Of a DNA stretch of 64,000 nt, positions 36,884 to 45,039 are shown piece after piece. The position numbers were made by a program, and so were the translations under genes. This DNA is from Streptomyces coelicoflavus (GTDB lineage: Bacteria > Actinomycetota > Actinomycetes > Streptomycetales > Streptomycetaceae): positions 186,001 through 250,000 of the forward strand of contig NZ_BEWB01000002.1 of the NCBI RefSeq assembly GCF_003112555.1, in the 5' to 3' direction. Numbering within the stretch: the first letter of the stretch is position 1; the number at the start of each line of letters is the position of its first letter. The notes beneath the pieces were generated by a model. The model was not told where the DNA came from. It worked only from the letters and a program-made list of their open reading frames with translations, and ran no database searches.

Positions 36884-37258
36884 TCAGTCGAGCAGCTTGG
36901 GCAGAGCCTCCTTGAGGATCCCGAGCTGGTCCCGGTATCCCGCGTTGAACTCGGCCAGTTCGCGCTCGCCGAGGTTGTGCTCGATGGCGCCCTGCCGCAA
37001 CGGCACCACCGAGGGCATCGCGCCGAACACCTCGGCCATCGCCTTCGCGTGCCGGCCCTTCTGGACGGCGGTCACCAGGTTCTCGAAGAGATCGAGCTTC
37101 AGAGCCTGGATCCGTTGCCGTGGACTGTCCTTGTCCTTGAACTCGTCCCGCAGGGTCGGCTTGACGCCACTGCCGGGATCCGCGATGAACTTCAGCACCC
37201 GCAGAGTGGCGTACAGGCGCCCGGCCAACTTCTCGCCGCTTTCCTTCTGATCTGGCAT
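36884..37258 (-). CDS. Hypothetical helical protein
   Basis: A 124-residue cytoplasmic protein rich in Lys, Arg, Glu and Leu, with no signal peptide, membrane helix or motif I know. It looks like a helical bundle: KLAGRLYATLRVLKFIAD, RQRIQALKLDLFENLVTAVQ and REGAIEHNLGEREL-like stretches. Coding potential is supported by codon bias and a stop close to the next gene, but the start has no ribosome site. It is divergent from the phytase-like gene and upstream of the nuclease with a 180-bp gap holding nothing recognised. Confidence 0.6.
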   Translation of the reverse strand: MPDQKESGEKLAGRLYATLRVLKFIADPGSGVKPTLRDEFKDKDSPRQRIQALKLDLFENLVTAVQKGRHAKAMAEVFGAMPSVVPLRQGAIEHNLGERELAEFNAGYRDQLGILKEALPKLLD

Positions 37259-37335
37259 GAAGCATTACTTGCCGTCCCGACGCCCCCGCATCCCAGCTTT
37301 CGTAAAGCGGTCAACTTCCGTCCATTTCCCCGCCC

Positions 37336-37341
37336 TAGAGT
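37336..37341 (+). promoter_or_regulatory. -10 box of a leaderless promoter (phytase-like gene)
   Basis: TAGAGT ends 7 bases before the ATG of the next gene and no ribosome site is present, the same geometry as at orn and tetR. Confidence 0.5.
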
Positions 37342-37348
37342 GACCGGC

Positions 37349-38386
37349 ATGCGCCCGAGAACCCTCCGTACCGTCCTCGCCGCCCTCACCGCGAGCCTCG
37401 CGGCGGCCGGCTGCCTGACCGCCGCCGGACCGGCCGCCGCGCAGGGGAGGCACCCGGCGGCGAACGCCTGCTCGCCCTCCGTCTCCCTCACCGGCTTCTC
37501 CGACGCCCTCGACAAGACGACGTACGACGGCACGTACGTCGGCAACCTCTCCGCCCTTGCCCGGGACCGTCGGGGCACGGTCGCCGCCCTCTCCGACCGC
37601 TCCTCCCTCTTCCGGCTGGACGCGCGCACCCTGGAACCGCGCGGCGTGATCCCGCTCACCGACGAGGACGGCGCCGCGCTCGACGCCGAGGGCCTGGTCG
37701 CCGACATCCCCCACTCTCGGCTTCGCTCGAGCGGGGGGACCCCCACCGGCACCTACCTCGTCTCCTCCGAGACCGAGCCGTCCGTGCGCCGCTACTCCCG
37801 CACCGGCGAACCGCTCGGCCGCCTGCCCGTGCCGGACGACCTCCGCACCGCCCCGGACGGCCGCGCACGGGTGAACGGCAGCTTCGAGGGGCTCACCCTC
37901 CTGCCCGGCGGCCGGACCCTGCTCGCCTCGATGGAGTATCCGCTCGCCGGCGACCCCGCCGACCTGGTCCGTTTCCAGACCTGGCAGCGCACGCGGCACG
38001 GCGACTTCCGGCTCGGGGCCCGGTACACCTACCGGACCGGCCCCGGACTCGGCGTCTCCGAGGTCACCGCGACCCCCGACGGGCGCCTCCTCGTCCTGGA
38101 GCGCGGCTTCACCTCCGGCGTCGGCAACACCGTCCGCCTCCACCTGGCCGACCGGCCCGGACGCGGCGGCACCGTGCTCCGCAAGCGGCTCCTCGCCGAC
38201 CTCGCAGACTGCCCCTCCCTCGGCGCCACGGCCGAGCAGCCCCAGCCCAACCCGCTCCTCGACAACTTCGAGGGGATGGCGGTGACCGGCCGCTCCGAGG
38301 GCCGCCTGGAGGTTCTGATCGTCAGCGACGACAACCGGAACGACGTACAGACCACCCGCTTCCTCCGGCTGCGCGTCCGGGCCTGA
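37349..38386 (+). CDS. Secreted esterase-like phytase-domain protein
   Basis: A 345-residue exported protein with the fold often called esterase-like activity of phytase, a beta-propeller-type domain. Signal peptide: MRPRTLRTVLAALTASLAAA; a Cys22 near AAGCLTAAG resembles a lipobox but is followed by a normal AAA cleavage region. Domain features: FSDALDKTTYDGTYVGNLSA, GSFEGLTLLPGGRTLLAS and NFEGMAV near the end. Residues about 120-132 (PHSRLRSSGGTPT) come from an in-frame dispersed repeat. The substrate is unknown, and phytase activity should not be assumed. Confidence 0.8.
   Translation: MRPRTLRTVLAALTASLAAAGCLTAAGPAAAQGRHPAANACSPSVSLTGFSDALDKTTYDGTYVGNLSALARDRRGTVAALSDRSSLFRLDARTLEPRGVIPLTDEDGAALDAEGLVADIPHSRLRSSGGTPTGTYLVSSETEPSVRRYSRTGEPLGRLPVPDDLRTAPDGRARVNGSFEGLTLLPGGRTLLASMEYPLAGDPADLVRFQTWQRTRHGDFRLGARYTYRTGPGLGVSEVTATPDGRLLVLERGFTSGVGNTVRLHLADRPGRGGTVLRKRLLADLADCPSLGATAEQPQPNPLLDNFEGMAVTGRSEGRLEVLIVSDDNRNDVQTTRFLRLRVRA
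37708..37745. repeat. Dispersed 38-bp palindromic repeat inserted in frame in the phytase-like gene
   Basis: CCCCCACTCTCGGCTTCGCT continues with CGAGCGGGGGGACCCCCA. The C5/G6 arms can form a hairpin around TCGGCTTCGCTCGA. From memory the same sequence recurs across Streptomyces genomes, usually between genes. Here it lies inside a coding sequence without breaking the frame and adds 12-13 residues. Confidence 0.7.
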
Positions 38387-38486
38387 TCCCCCGGCCGATC
38401 GTCGCGGCGGGATGAAATCCCCGCTCGCCCGTGTTGGTGCCTTCCGGTAGATCAGGTGAGCAGGACGACCGACCGGAGGGCACGGC

Positions 38487-41400
38487 GTGGACGCGCAACG
38501 GGGCTGGGTGCGACGACTGGCGGGGTACGCCTGGCGGTATCCCAAGGACGTCGTTCTCGCCCTGGGGGCCTCGCTGGGCGGCATGGCCGTCATGGCCTTC
38601 GTCCCGTTGATCACCAAGGTGATCATCGACGACGTCATCGGCGACAAGACCCGGGACATGGCCGTCTGGGCCGGGCTCCTGATCGGCGCCGCGGTCGTCG
38701 TCTACGCCCTGACCTACATCCGCCGCTACTACGGCGGCCGCCTCGCCCTCGACGTCCAGCACGACCTGCGTACCGACATGTACGGGACGATCACGCGGCT
38801 CGACGGCAGACGCCAGGACGAGTTGTCCACGGGCCAGGTGGTCGGGCGGGCGACCAGCGACCTCCAGCTGATCCAGGGCCTGCTCTTCATGCTCCCGATG
38901 ACCATCGGGAACGTGCTGCTCTTCCTGATCTCCCTCGTGATCATGGCGTGGCTGTCCCTGCCGCTCACCCTGGTCGCGCTGGCCGTCGCCCCCGCCCTGT
39001 GGTTCATCGCCCGCCGCAGCCGCACCCGGCTGCACCCCGCCACCTGGTACGCGCAGGCGCAGGCCGCCGCCGTCGCCGGGGTGGTCGACGGCTCGGTGAG
39101 CGGCGTCCGCGTGGTGAAGGGCTTCGGGCAGGAGGAGCAGGAGACCGGGAAGCTCAGGGAGGTCGGACGCAAGCTCTTCGCCGGGCGGCTGCGCACCATC
39201 AAGCTGAACGCCACCTACACCCCGGCCCTCCAGTCCGTCCCCGCCCTCGGCCAGGTCGCCATGCTCGCCCTCGGCGGCTGGCTGGCCGTCCGCGGGCACA
39301 TCACCCTCGGCACCTTCGTCGCCTTCTCCACCTACCTCGCCCAGCTGGTCGGCCCGGTCCGGATGCTCGCCATGGTGCTCACCGTCGGCCAGCAGGCCCG
39401 CGCCGGCACCGAACGCGTCCTGGAGCTGATCGACACCGAGCCGTCCCTCGAGGACGGCACGAAGACCCTCCCGGCCGACGCGCCCGCGACCGTCGAGTTC
39501 GACGACGTCGCCTTCGGCTACGACACGGGCGACGGGGAGCCGCGGCCCGTCCTGGACGGGCTCTCCTTCGAGATCCGCGCCGGTGAGACCCTCGCCGTCG
39601 TCGGCTCCTCCGGCTCCGGCAAGTCCACCGTCTCGCTGCTCCTGCCGCGCTTCTACGACGTCACGCGCGGCGCCGTCCTCGTCGGCGGCCACGACGTGCG
39701 CGAACTGACCCTCGACTCGCTGCGGGCCGCCGTCGGCCTGGTGCCCGAGGACTCCTTCCTCTTCTCCGACACCGTCCGCGCCAACATCGCCTACGGCCGC
39801 CCGGACGCCACCGACGAGGAGGTCGAGGCCGCCGCGCGGGCCGCCCAGGCCCACGGGTTCATCACGGAGCTGCCCGACGGCTACGGCACGACCGTCGGCG
39901 AGCACGGCCTCACCCTCTCCGGCGGCCAGCGCCAGCGCGTCGCGCTCGCCCGGGCGATCCTCACCGACCCCCGGCTGCTGGTCCTCGACGACGCCACCTC
40001 CGCCGTGGACGCCCGGGTGGAGCACGAGATCCACGAGGCCCTGAAGCAGGTCATGCGGGGCCGCACCACGCTCCTCATCGCCCACCGCCGCTCCACCCTG
40101 GGCCTCGCCGACCGCATCGCCGTCCTCGACCGGGGCCGCCTCGCGGACCTCGGCACCCACGAGGAGCTCCAGGAGCGCTCCGCCCTCTACCGGCGCCTGC
40201 TCACCGACCCGGACGAGCTGGGCGGCGTCTCGCCCGGCCACACCCGCCCTGCCGAGAAGGCGGAGGACCCCGCCGACACCTCCGTACGGGACGAGCTGGA
40301 CGCCGAGTTCGACGCCGAGCGCGGAGTCACGCCCCGGCTGTGGACCGGCGACCGCGCGCCCAAGGACACCGCCCTCGCCGGCACCCCGGCCACCCCGGAG
40401 CTGCTCGCCCAGGTCGACGCGCTGCCCCCGGCGAACGGCACCCCGGACATCGACGAGCAGCAGGCGGTACGCCCCGAGTCGTCGTACGGCCTGCGGCGTC
40501 TGCTGCTCGGCTTCCGCACGCCGCTGCTGATCAGCCTCGCCCTGGTGGCCGTGGACGCGGGCATGGGCCTGCTGCTGCCGGTGCTGATCCGCAACGGCAT
40601 CGACGACGGCGTCACCCAGGTCGCCCTCGGCGCGGTCTGGGCGTCCTCGCTGCTCGGCCTGCTCGCCGTACTCGCCCAGTGGGCGGCGCAGACCGGCGAG
40701 ATCCGCATGACCGGGCGGACCGGCGAGCGGATCCTGTACTCGCTCCGCCTGAAGATCTTCGCCCAGCTCCAGCGGCTCGGCCTCGACTACTACGAGCGGG
40801 AGCTGACCGGCCGGATCATGACCCGGATGACGACGGACGTGGACGCGCTGTCCACGTTCCTCCAGACCGGACTCGTCACCGCCTTCGTCTCGGTCGTCAC
40901 CTTCTTCGGCATCATGGTCGCCCTGCTGGTGATCGACGTCGAACTCGCCCTGATCGTCTTCGCGACCCTGCCGCCGCTGATCATCGCCACGTACTTCTTC
41001 CGCAAGGCCAGCGTGAAGGCCTACGAACTCGCCCGCGAGCGCGTGTCCACGGTCAACGCCGACCTCCAGGAGTCGGTGGCGGGCCTCAGGATCGTGCAGG
41101 CCTTCCGGCGCGAGCGGGACGGCGGGCGGCGGTTCGCCGAGCGCAGCGACAGCTACCGGCAGGCCCGCATCCGCGGACAGTGGCTGATCTCGGTCTACTT
41201 CCCGTTCGTGCAGCTGCTGTCGTCGGCCGCCGCCGCGGCGGTGCTGGTCGTGGGCGGCGCGCGGATCGACGACGCGACCCTGACGACCGGCGCGCTGGTG
41301 GCGTACCTGCTCTACATCGACCTGTTCTTCGCACCGGTCCAGCAGCTCTCCCAGGTCTTCGACGGCTACCAGCAGGCGTCCGTCTCGCTGGGCCGCATCC

Positions 41401-42236
41401 AGGAACTGCTGCGCGAGCCCACCTCGACGCGGGCCGCCGAGAAGCCGTCCGAGGTCACCGGCCTGCGCGGCGAGATCGCCTTCGAGGACGTGCACTTCCG
41501 GTACGCAGGTGCCGACGAGGGGGAGGCGGCCCTCACCGGCATCGACCTGCGCATCCCGGCCGGGCAGACCGTCGCCTTCGTCGGCGAGACCGGCGCGGGC
41601 AAGTCGACCCTGGTGAAGCTGGTGGCCCGGTTCTACGACCCGACCGACGGCCGGGTCACCGTCGACGGGCAGGACCTGCGCGCCCTCGACCTCACCTCCT
41701 ACCGGCACCGCCTCGGCGTCGTCCCGCAGGAGGCGTACCTCTTCCCCGGCACCGTCCGGGACGCCATCGCCTACGGCCGTCCGGACGCCACCGACGCCCA
41801 GGTGGAGGCGGCGGCGCGGGCGGTCGGCGCGCACGAGATGATCGCGACGCTCACCGGCGGCTACCTCCACGAGGTCGCCGAGCGGGGCCGCAACCTCTCC
41901 GCCGGGCAGCGGCAGCTGATCGCGCTGGCCCGCGCCGAGCTGGTCGACCCGGACGTCCTGCTCCTCGACGAGGCCACGGCGGCCCTGGACCTGGCCACCG
42001 AGGCGCAGGTCAACCAGGCCACCGACCGCATCGCGGGACGCCGTACGACACTCGTCGTGGCGCACCGGCTGACCACGGCGGCCCGCGCGGACCGGGTCGT
42101 CGTCATGGACGGCGGGCGGGTCGCCGAGGACGGCACGCACGACGAACTGCTGGCCCTCGACGGACGGTACGCGCGGCTGTGGCGGACCTTCGTCGGCGCG
42201 TCCGAACCGGAGGAGCCGGTCGGCGCGACCCGCTGA
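38487..42236 (+). CDS. Fused two-half ABC exporter
   Basis: A 1249-residue protein made of two complete ABC-exporter halves (TMD1-NBD1-linker-TMD2-NBD2), starting at GTG. NBD1: Walker A GSSGSGKST (about 373), signature LSGGQRQ, Walker B LLVLDDATSAVD (about 496). NBD2: Walker A GETGAGKST (about 1033), signature LSAGQRQ, Walker B VLLLDEATAALD (about 1158). In NBD1 the catalytic Glu after Walker B is Asp, so one of the two ATP sites is probably degenerate, as in heterodimeric exporters of the TM287/288 type. A 90-residue acidic linker joins the halves. Likely exports hydrophobic compounds or lipids; substrate unknown. Confidence 0.9.
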   Translation: MDAQRGWVRRLAGYAWRYPKDVVLALGASLGGMAVMAFVPLITKVIIDDVIGDKTRDMAVWAGLLIGAAVVVYALTYIRRYYGGRLALDVQHDLRTDMYGTITRLDGRRQDELSTGQVVGRATSDLQLIQGLLFMLPMTIGNVLLFLISLVIMAWLSLPLTLVALAVAPALWFIARRSRTRLHPATWYAQAQAAAVAGVVDGSVSGVRVVKGFGQEEQETGKLREVGRKLFAGRLRTIKLNATYTPALQSVPALGQVAMLALGGWLAVRGHITLGTFVAFSTYLAQLVGPVRMLAMVLTVGQQARAGTERVLELIDTEPSLEDGTKTLPADAPATVEFDDVAFGYDTGDGEPRPVLDGLSFEIRAGETLAVVGSSGSGKSTVSLLLPRFYDVTRGAVLVGGHDVRELTLDSLRAAVGLVPEDSFLFSDTVRANIAYGRPDATDEEVEAAARAAQAHGFITELPDGYGTTVGEHGLTLSGGQRQRVALARAILTDPRLLVLDDATSAVDARVEHEIHEALKQVMRGRTTLLIAHRRSTLGLADRIAVLDRGRLADLGTHEELQERSALYRRLLTDPDELGGVSPGHTRPAEKAEDPADTSVRDELDAEFDAERGVTPRLWTGDRAPKDTALAGTPATPELLAQVDALPPANGTPDIDEQQAVRPESSYGLRRLLLGFRTPLLISLALVAVDAGMGLLLPVLIRNGIDDGVTQVALGAVWASSLLGLLAVLAQWAAQTGEIRMTGRTGERILYSLRLKIFAQLQRLGLDYYERELTGRIMTRMTTDVDALSTFLQTGLVTAFVSVVTFFGIMVALLVIDVELALIVFATLPPLIIATYFFRKASVKAYELARERVSTVNADLQESVAGLRIVQAFRRERDGGRRFAERSDSYRQARIRGQWLISVYFPFVQLLSSAAAAAVLVVGGARIDDATLTTGALVAYLLYIDLFFAPVQQLSQVFDGYQQASVSLGRIQELLREPTSTRAAEKPSEVTGLRGEIAFEDVHFRYAGADEGEAALTGIDLRIPAGQTVAFVGETGAGKSTLVKLVARFYDPTDGRVTVDGQDLRALDLTSYRHRLGVVPQEAYLFPGTVRDAIAYGRPDATDAQVEAAARAVGAHEMIATLTGGYLHEVAERGRNLSAGQRQLIALARAELVDPDVLLLDEATAALDLATEAQVNQATDRIAGRRTTLVVAHRLTTAARADRVVVMDGGRVAEDGTHDELLALDGRYARLWRTFVGASEPEEPVGATR

Positions 42237-42337
42237 CGCGAGCGACGCGCCGAACCGCTCGCGCAACCGTGCGACACCCGTCGTGCGTCCGTACACGCGT
42301 ACGTCGTCAGTCATCGCCCGATGGGGAGGGGACCGCA

Positions 42338-42730
42338 GTGGACCGCGCCGGTGTGACAACCCGTCGTCGGCTGGCGCTCGGCACGGCCGTGCTGAGCGCG
42401 GCCGCGCTGCTCGCCGTCGGGCTGCCGCAGGAGGCGCTGGCCGCCACCGGGTGCCCCGGCCGCAAGGTGCGCACCCTCCACTTCGCCACCGGGTCCGTCC
42501 TCGTCCACCAGCGGGGCGGCCAGGTGTGCGCCGTCACCGTCCCCAAGAAGCCCGGGACGAAGCGGCAGATGTCCGTGAGCGTGCAGGCCCGGGGCGGCCG
42601 GGCGGTCGTGGACTCGGGCCGGTTCGCCTACCGGGCCGGGCCGGTGACCGTGCACGCCGGGAAGCGCTGCGTGCGGGTGACCGGCAAGGTGTCCAGGAGC
42701 TCCGTCGGCTCCGGCTGGATCCTCTGCTGA
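42338..42730 (+). CDS. Small secreted basic protein, function unknown
   Basis: A 130-residue exported protein with an excellent GGGGAGGGG ribosome site before its GTG. Signal peptide: TTRRRLALGTAVLSAAALLA to about ALA-A, with twin arginines. The mature part (about 97 residues) is basic and beta-rich with four cysteines (GCPGRKV, QVCAVTV, KRCVRVT and the final WILC), which could form two disulfides. The family is unrecognised. It stands between the ABC exporter and the S37 peptidase on the same strand. Confidence 0.72.
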   Translation: MDRAGVTTRRRLALGTAVLSAAALLAVGLPQEALAATGCPGRKVRTLHFATGSVLVHQRGGQVCAVTVPKKPGTKRQMSVSVQARGGRAVVDSGRFAYRAGPVTVHAGKRCVRVTGKVSRSSVGSGWILC

Positions 42731-42793
42731 CTCTGGTGCCGCGGGAGTTGCTCCGATAGCTTCCGGCGGACATCAGTTTCACAGGGAGGGTGC

Positions 42794-44218
42794 ATGCGCA
42801 AGGCGCTCAGATGGCTGCTGGCGCTCGTGGTGCTCATAGGCACCGTCAGCACGGCGGGCGCGGCCACCGCCGCCGAGCCGAAGGCCGTCGACATCAAGGA
42901 CCGGCTGCTGTCCATACCGGGCATGAGCCTGATCGAGGAGAAGCCGTACACCGGCTACCGCTTCTTCGTCCTCAACTACACCCAGCCGGTGGACCACCGG
43001 CACCCGTCCAAGGGCACGTTCCAGCAGCGGATCACCGTGCTGCACAAGGACGTGAACCGCCCGACGGTCTTCTACACCGGCGGCTACAACGTCTCCACGA
43101 ACCCCAGCCGGCGCGAGCCGACCCAGATCGTGGACGGCAACCAGGTCTCCATGGAGTACCGCTACTTCACCCCGTCCCGGCCCGCCCCGGCCGACTGGTC
43201 CAAGCTGGACATCTGGCAGGCCGCCAGCGACCAGCACCGCATCTTCAAGGCCCTGAAGCCCCTCTACTCGGAGAACTGGATCTCCACCGGCGGCTCCAAG
43301 GGCGGCATGACCGCCACCTACTACGAGCGCTTCTACCCGCGTGACATGGACGGCGTGGTCGCCTACGTCGCCCCCAACGACGTGGTGAACAGGGAGGACT
43401 CGGCGTACGACCGCTTCTTCGCCCGCGTCGGCACGGAGGAGTGCCGCGACAAGCTCAACGGCGTGCAGCGCGAGGCGCTGGTGCGCCGGGCGCCGCTGGA
43501 GGAGAAGTACGCGGCGTACGCGGCCGAGAACGGCTACACCTTCGACACCATCGGCAGCCTCGACCGCGCCTACGAGGCCGTCGTCCTGGACTACGTGTGG
43601 GGCTTCTGGCAGTACAGCACCCTCGCCGACTGCGCCGACATCCCGGCCGACGCGAAGAACGCCACCGACGAGGCCATCTGGGACTCCGTCGACACGATCT
43701 CCGGCTTCTCCGCCTACACCGACCAGGGCCTGGAGAGGTACACGCCGTACTACTACCAGGCGGGCACGCAGCTGGGCGCGCCGACGATCCACTTCCCGCA
43801 CATCGAGAAGAAGTACATCCGCTACGGCTACCAGCCGCCGCGCAACTTCGTGCCCCGCTCGATCCCGATGAAGTTCGAGCCGTGGGCGATGCGGGACGTC
43901 GACACGTGGGTGCGGCACAACGCCCGGCACATGCTGTTCGTGTACGGCGAGAACGACCCGTGGGGCGCCGAGCCCTTCCGCGTCGGCCACGGCGCGCGTG
44001 ACTCCTACGTCATGACCGCGCCCGGCATGAACCACGGGGCGAACGTGGCCGGCCTGGTCGACGGCCAGAAGGCCTTCGCCACCGCCCGCATCCTGGACTG
44101 GGCGGGCGTCGCCTCCGCCAAGGTGCAGGAGAACCCGTCGGCGGCCAAGCCGCTGGCGGCGTTCGACGCGAGGCTGGACAAGCGGGACGTCGAGCGCGAG
44201 CCGGCGCTGCGCCCGTAG
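42794..44218 (+). CDS. Secreted S37-family tripeptidyl aminopeptidase
   Basis: A 474-residue exported serine peptidase of the PS-10/S37 family, releasing tripeptides from peptide N termini outside the cell. Signal peptide: MRKALRWLLALVVLIGTVST to about ATA-A. The nucleophile serine is in STGGSKGGMTATYYERF (about 170-186); GENDPWGAEPFRVG and GMNHGANV hold the probable Asp and His of the triad. N-terminal fold begins YTGYRFFVLNYTQPVDHRHP, also characteristic. A bidirectional hairpin lies at its 3' end. Confidence 0.9.
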   Translation: MRKALRWLLALVVLIGTVSTAGAATAAEPKAVDIKDRLLSIPGMSLIEEKPYTGYRFFVLNYTQPVDHRHPSKGTFQQRITVLHKDVNRPTVFYTGGYNVSTNPSRREPTQIVDGNQVSMEYRYFTPSRPAPADWSKLDIWQAASDQHRIFKALKPLYSENWISTGGSKGGMTATYYERFYPRDMDGVVAYVAPNDVVNREDSAYDRFFARVGTEECRDKLNGVQREALVRRAPLEEKYAAYAAENGYTFDTIGSLDRAYEAVVLDYVWGFWQYSTLADCADIPADAKNATDEAIWDSVDTISGFSAYTDQGLERYTPYYYQAGTQLGAPTIHFPHIEKKYIRYGYQPPRNFVPRSIPMKFEPWAMRDVDTWVRHNARHMLFVYGENDPWGAEPFRVGHGARDSYVMTAPGMNHGANVAGLVDGQKAFATARILDWAGVASAKVQENPSAAKPLAAFDARLDKRDVEREPALRP

Positions 44219-44243
44219 CGGCGTCTCCTCCGGCACGGTGACG

Positions 44244-44277
44244 GTGCCCGGCCGCCGCTTTCACAGCGGCCGGGCAC
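44244..44277. terminator. Bidirectional hairpin, S37 peptidase/lipoprotein
   Basis: Perfect 12-bp arms GTGCCCGGCCGC/GCGGCCGGGCAC with a 10-nt loop. The right arm overlaps the last codons of the convergent lipoprotein gene (stop at 44261-44263), so it encodes protein and forms the terminator. Confidence 0.82.
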
Positions 44278-44908
44278 AGCCCACCGGGCGGTTGCCGCCG
44301 AGCCGGACGTACAGAGCGGTCGAGGCGGGGCAGTCCGCGCGGACGGCGACCGCCTCGACCACCTCGAACCGCGGTCCGCGGGTGTCCTCGCCGTCGCACG
44401 CGGCCTCGCGGACCCGGCCGCCGCCGATGTCGCGGACGCAGTCGCCGACGACGGTGCGCGGGCCGCCCCCGCCGCCCGGATCGCCGGGGTGCGGCGGCCG
44501 CAGCCTGCGCACGCAGGCGTAGCCCCGGGGCACGGCCCCGTCGCCGTCCTCGTCGCCGGACGGCCGGTGTTCGCTGATGTGCAGGACGAAGTCGGTGGTG
44601 CCGGGGCAGGGCGGTCCGTCGCGCGCGCGGCCGTCCTCCCGGGCCACCACCCGGGCCGCCGCCCGCTCGCTGTCGCAGGGCACCTCGGTGACGCCGACCG
44701 TGCCGGACGAGCTGCACTCGCCCACCGCCAGGAACACCGCCCCGTACCCCGACGGCCGGAGGTCGGCGGACGTCGCCCCCGGCCGCTGCCCGCCGGAGCC
44801 CTCGCCGGCCGCACCCGGCAGACCAGCGTGACAACCCGTCAGGGCCGGTCCCAGCAGCGCCGGCAGGGCGCACAGCATCCAGGCACCGGCAGCCCGTCGT
44901 CCACCCAT
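44261..44908 (-). CDS. Putative Cys-rich lipoprotein
   Basis: A 215-residue protein. Signal: GAWMLCALPALLGPALTGC with lipobox LTGC. The rest shows two related Cys-paired segments (VGECSSSGTVGVTEVPCDSE and VGDCVRDIGGGRVREAACDG) like those in LppU/septum-formation-type proteins, a weak resemblance only. The ATG lies 5 bases after a run of nine G residues (minus strand), which may act as ribosome site. It faces the S37 peptidase gene and shares a hairpin with it. Confidence 0.65.
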   Translation of the reverse strand: MGGRRAAGAWMLCALPALLGPALTGCHAGLPGAAGEGSGGQRPGATSADLRPSGYGAVFLAVGECSSSGTVGVTEVPCDSERAAARVVAREDGRARDGPPCPGTTDFVLHISEHRPSGDEDGDGAVPRGYACVRRLRPPHPGDPGGGGGPRTVVGDCVRDIGGGRVREAACDGEDTRGPRFEVVEAVAVRADCPASTALYVRLGGNRPVGCARPL

Positions 44909-45039
44909 CGCCGCCCCCCCCCGCGTTCCCCCGGTCCAGCGTGGCCCGCCGGGGCGGGCGCACGCCAGACGCGCGAAAGGGTGTGCGCAGGGGTGCCGGG
45001 GGCGCCCCCGGCGCGTGCCGCGGCCCGCGCCACGACGCG

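Noticed and set aside
38322..42359. 1345-codon antisense frame opposite the ABC exporter
   Set aside because: It mirrors the high-GC codon bias of the exporter; its product is a low-complexity Gly/Glu/Asp/Val mixture with no domain, and the exporter has full motifs.
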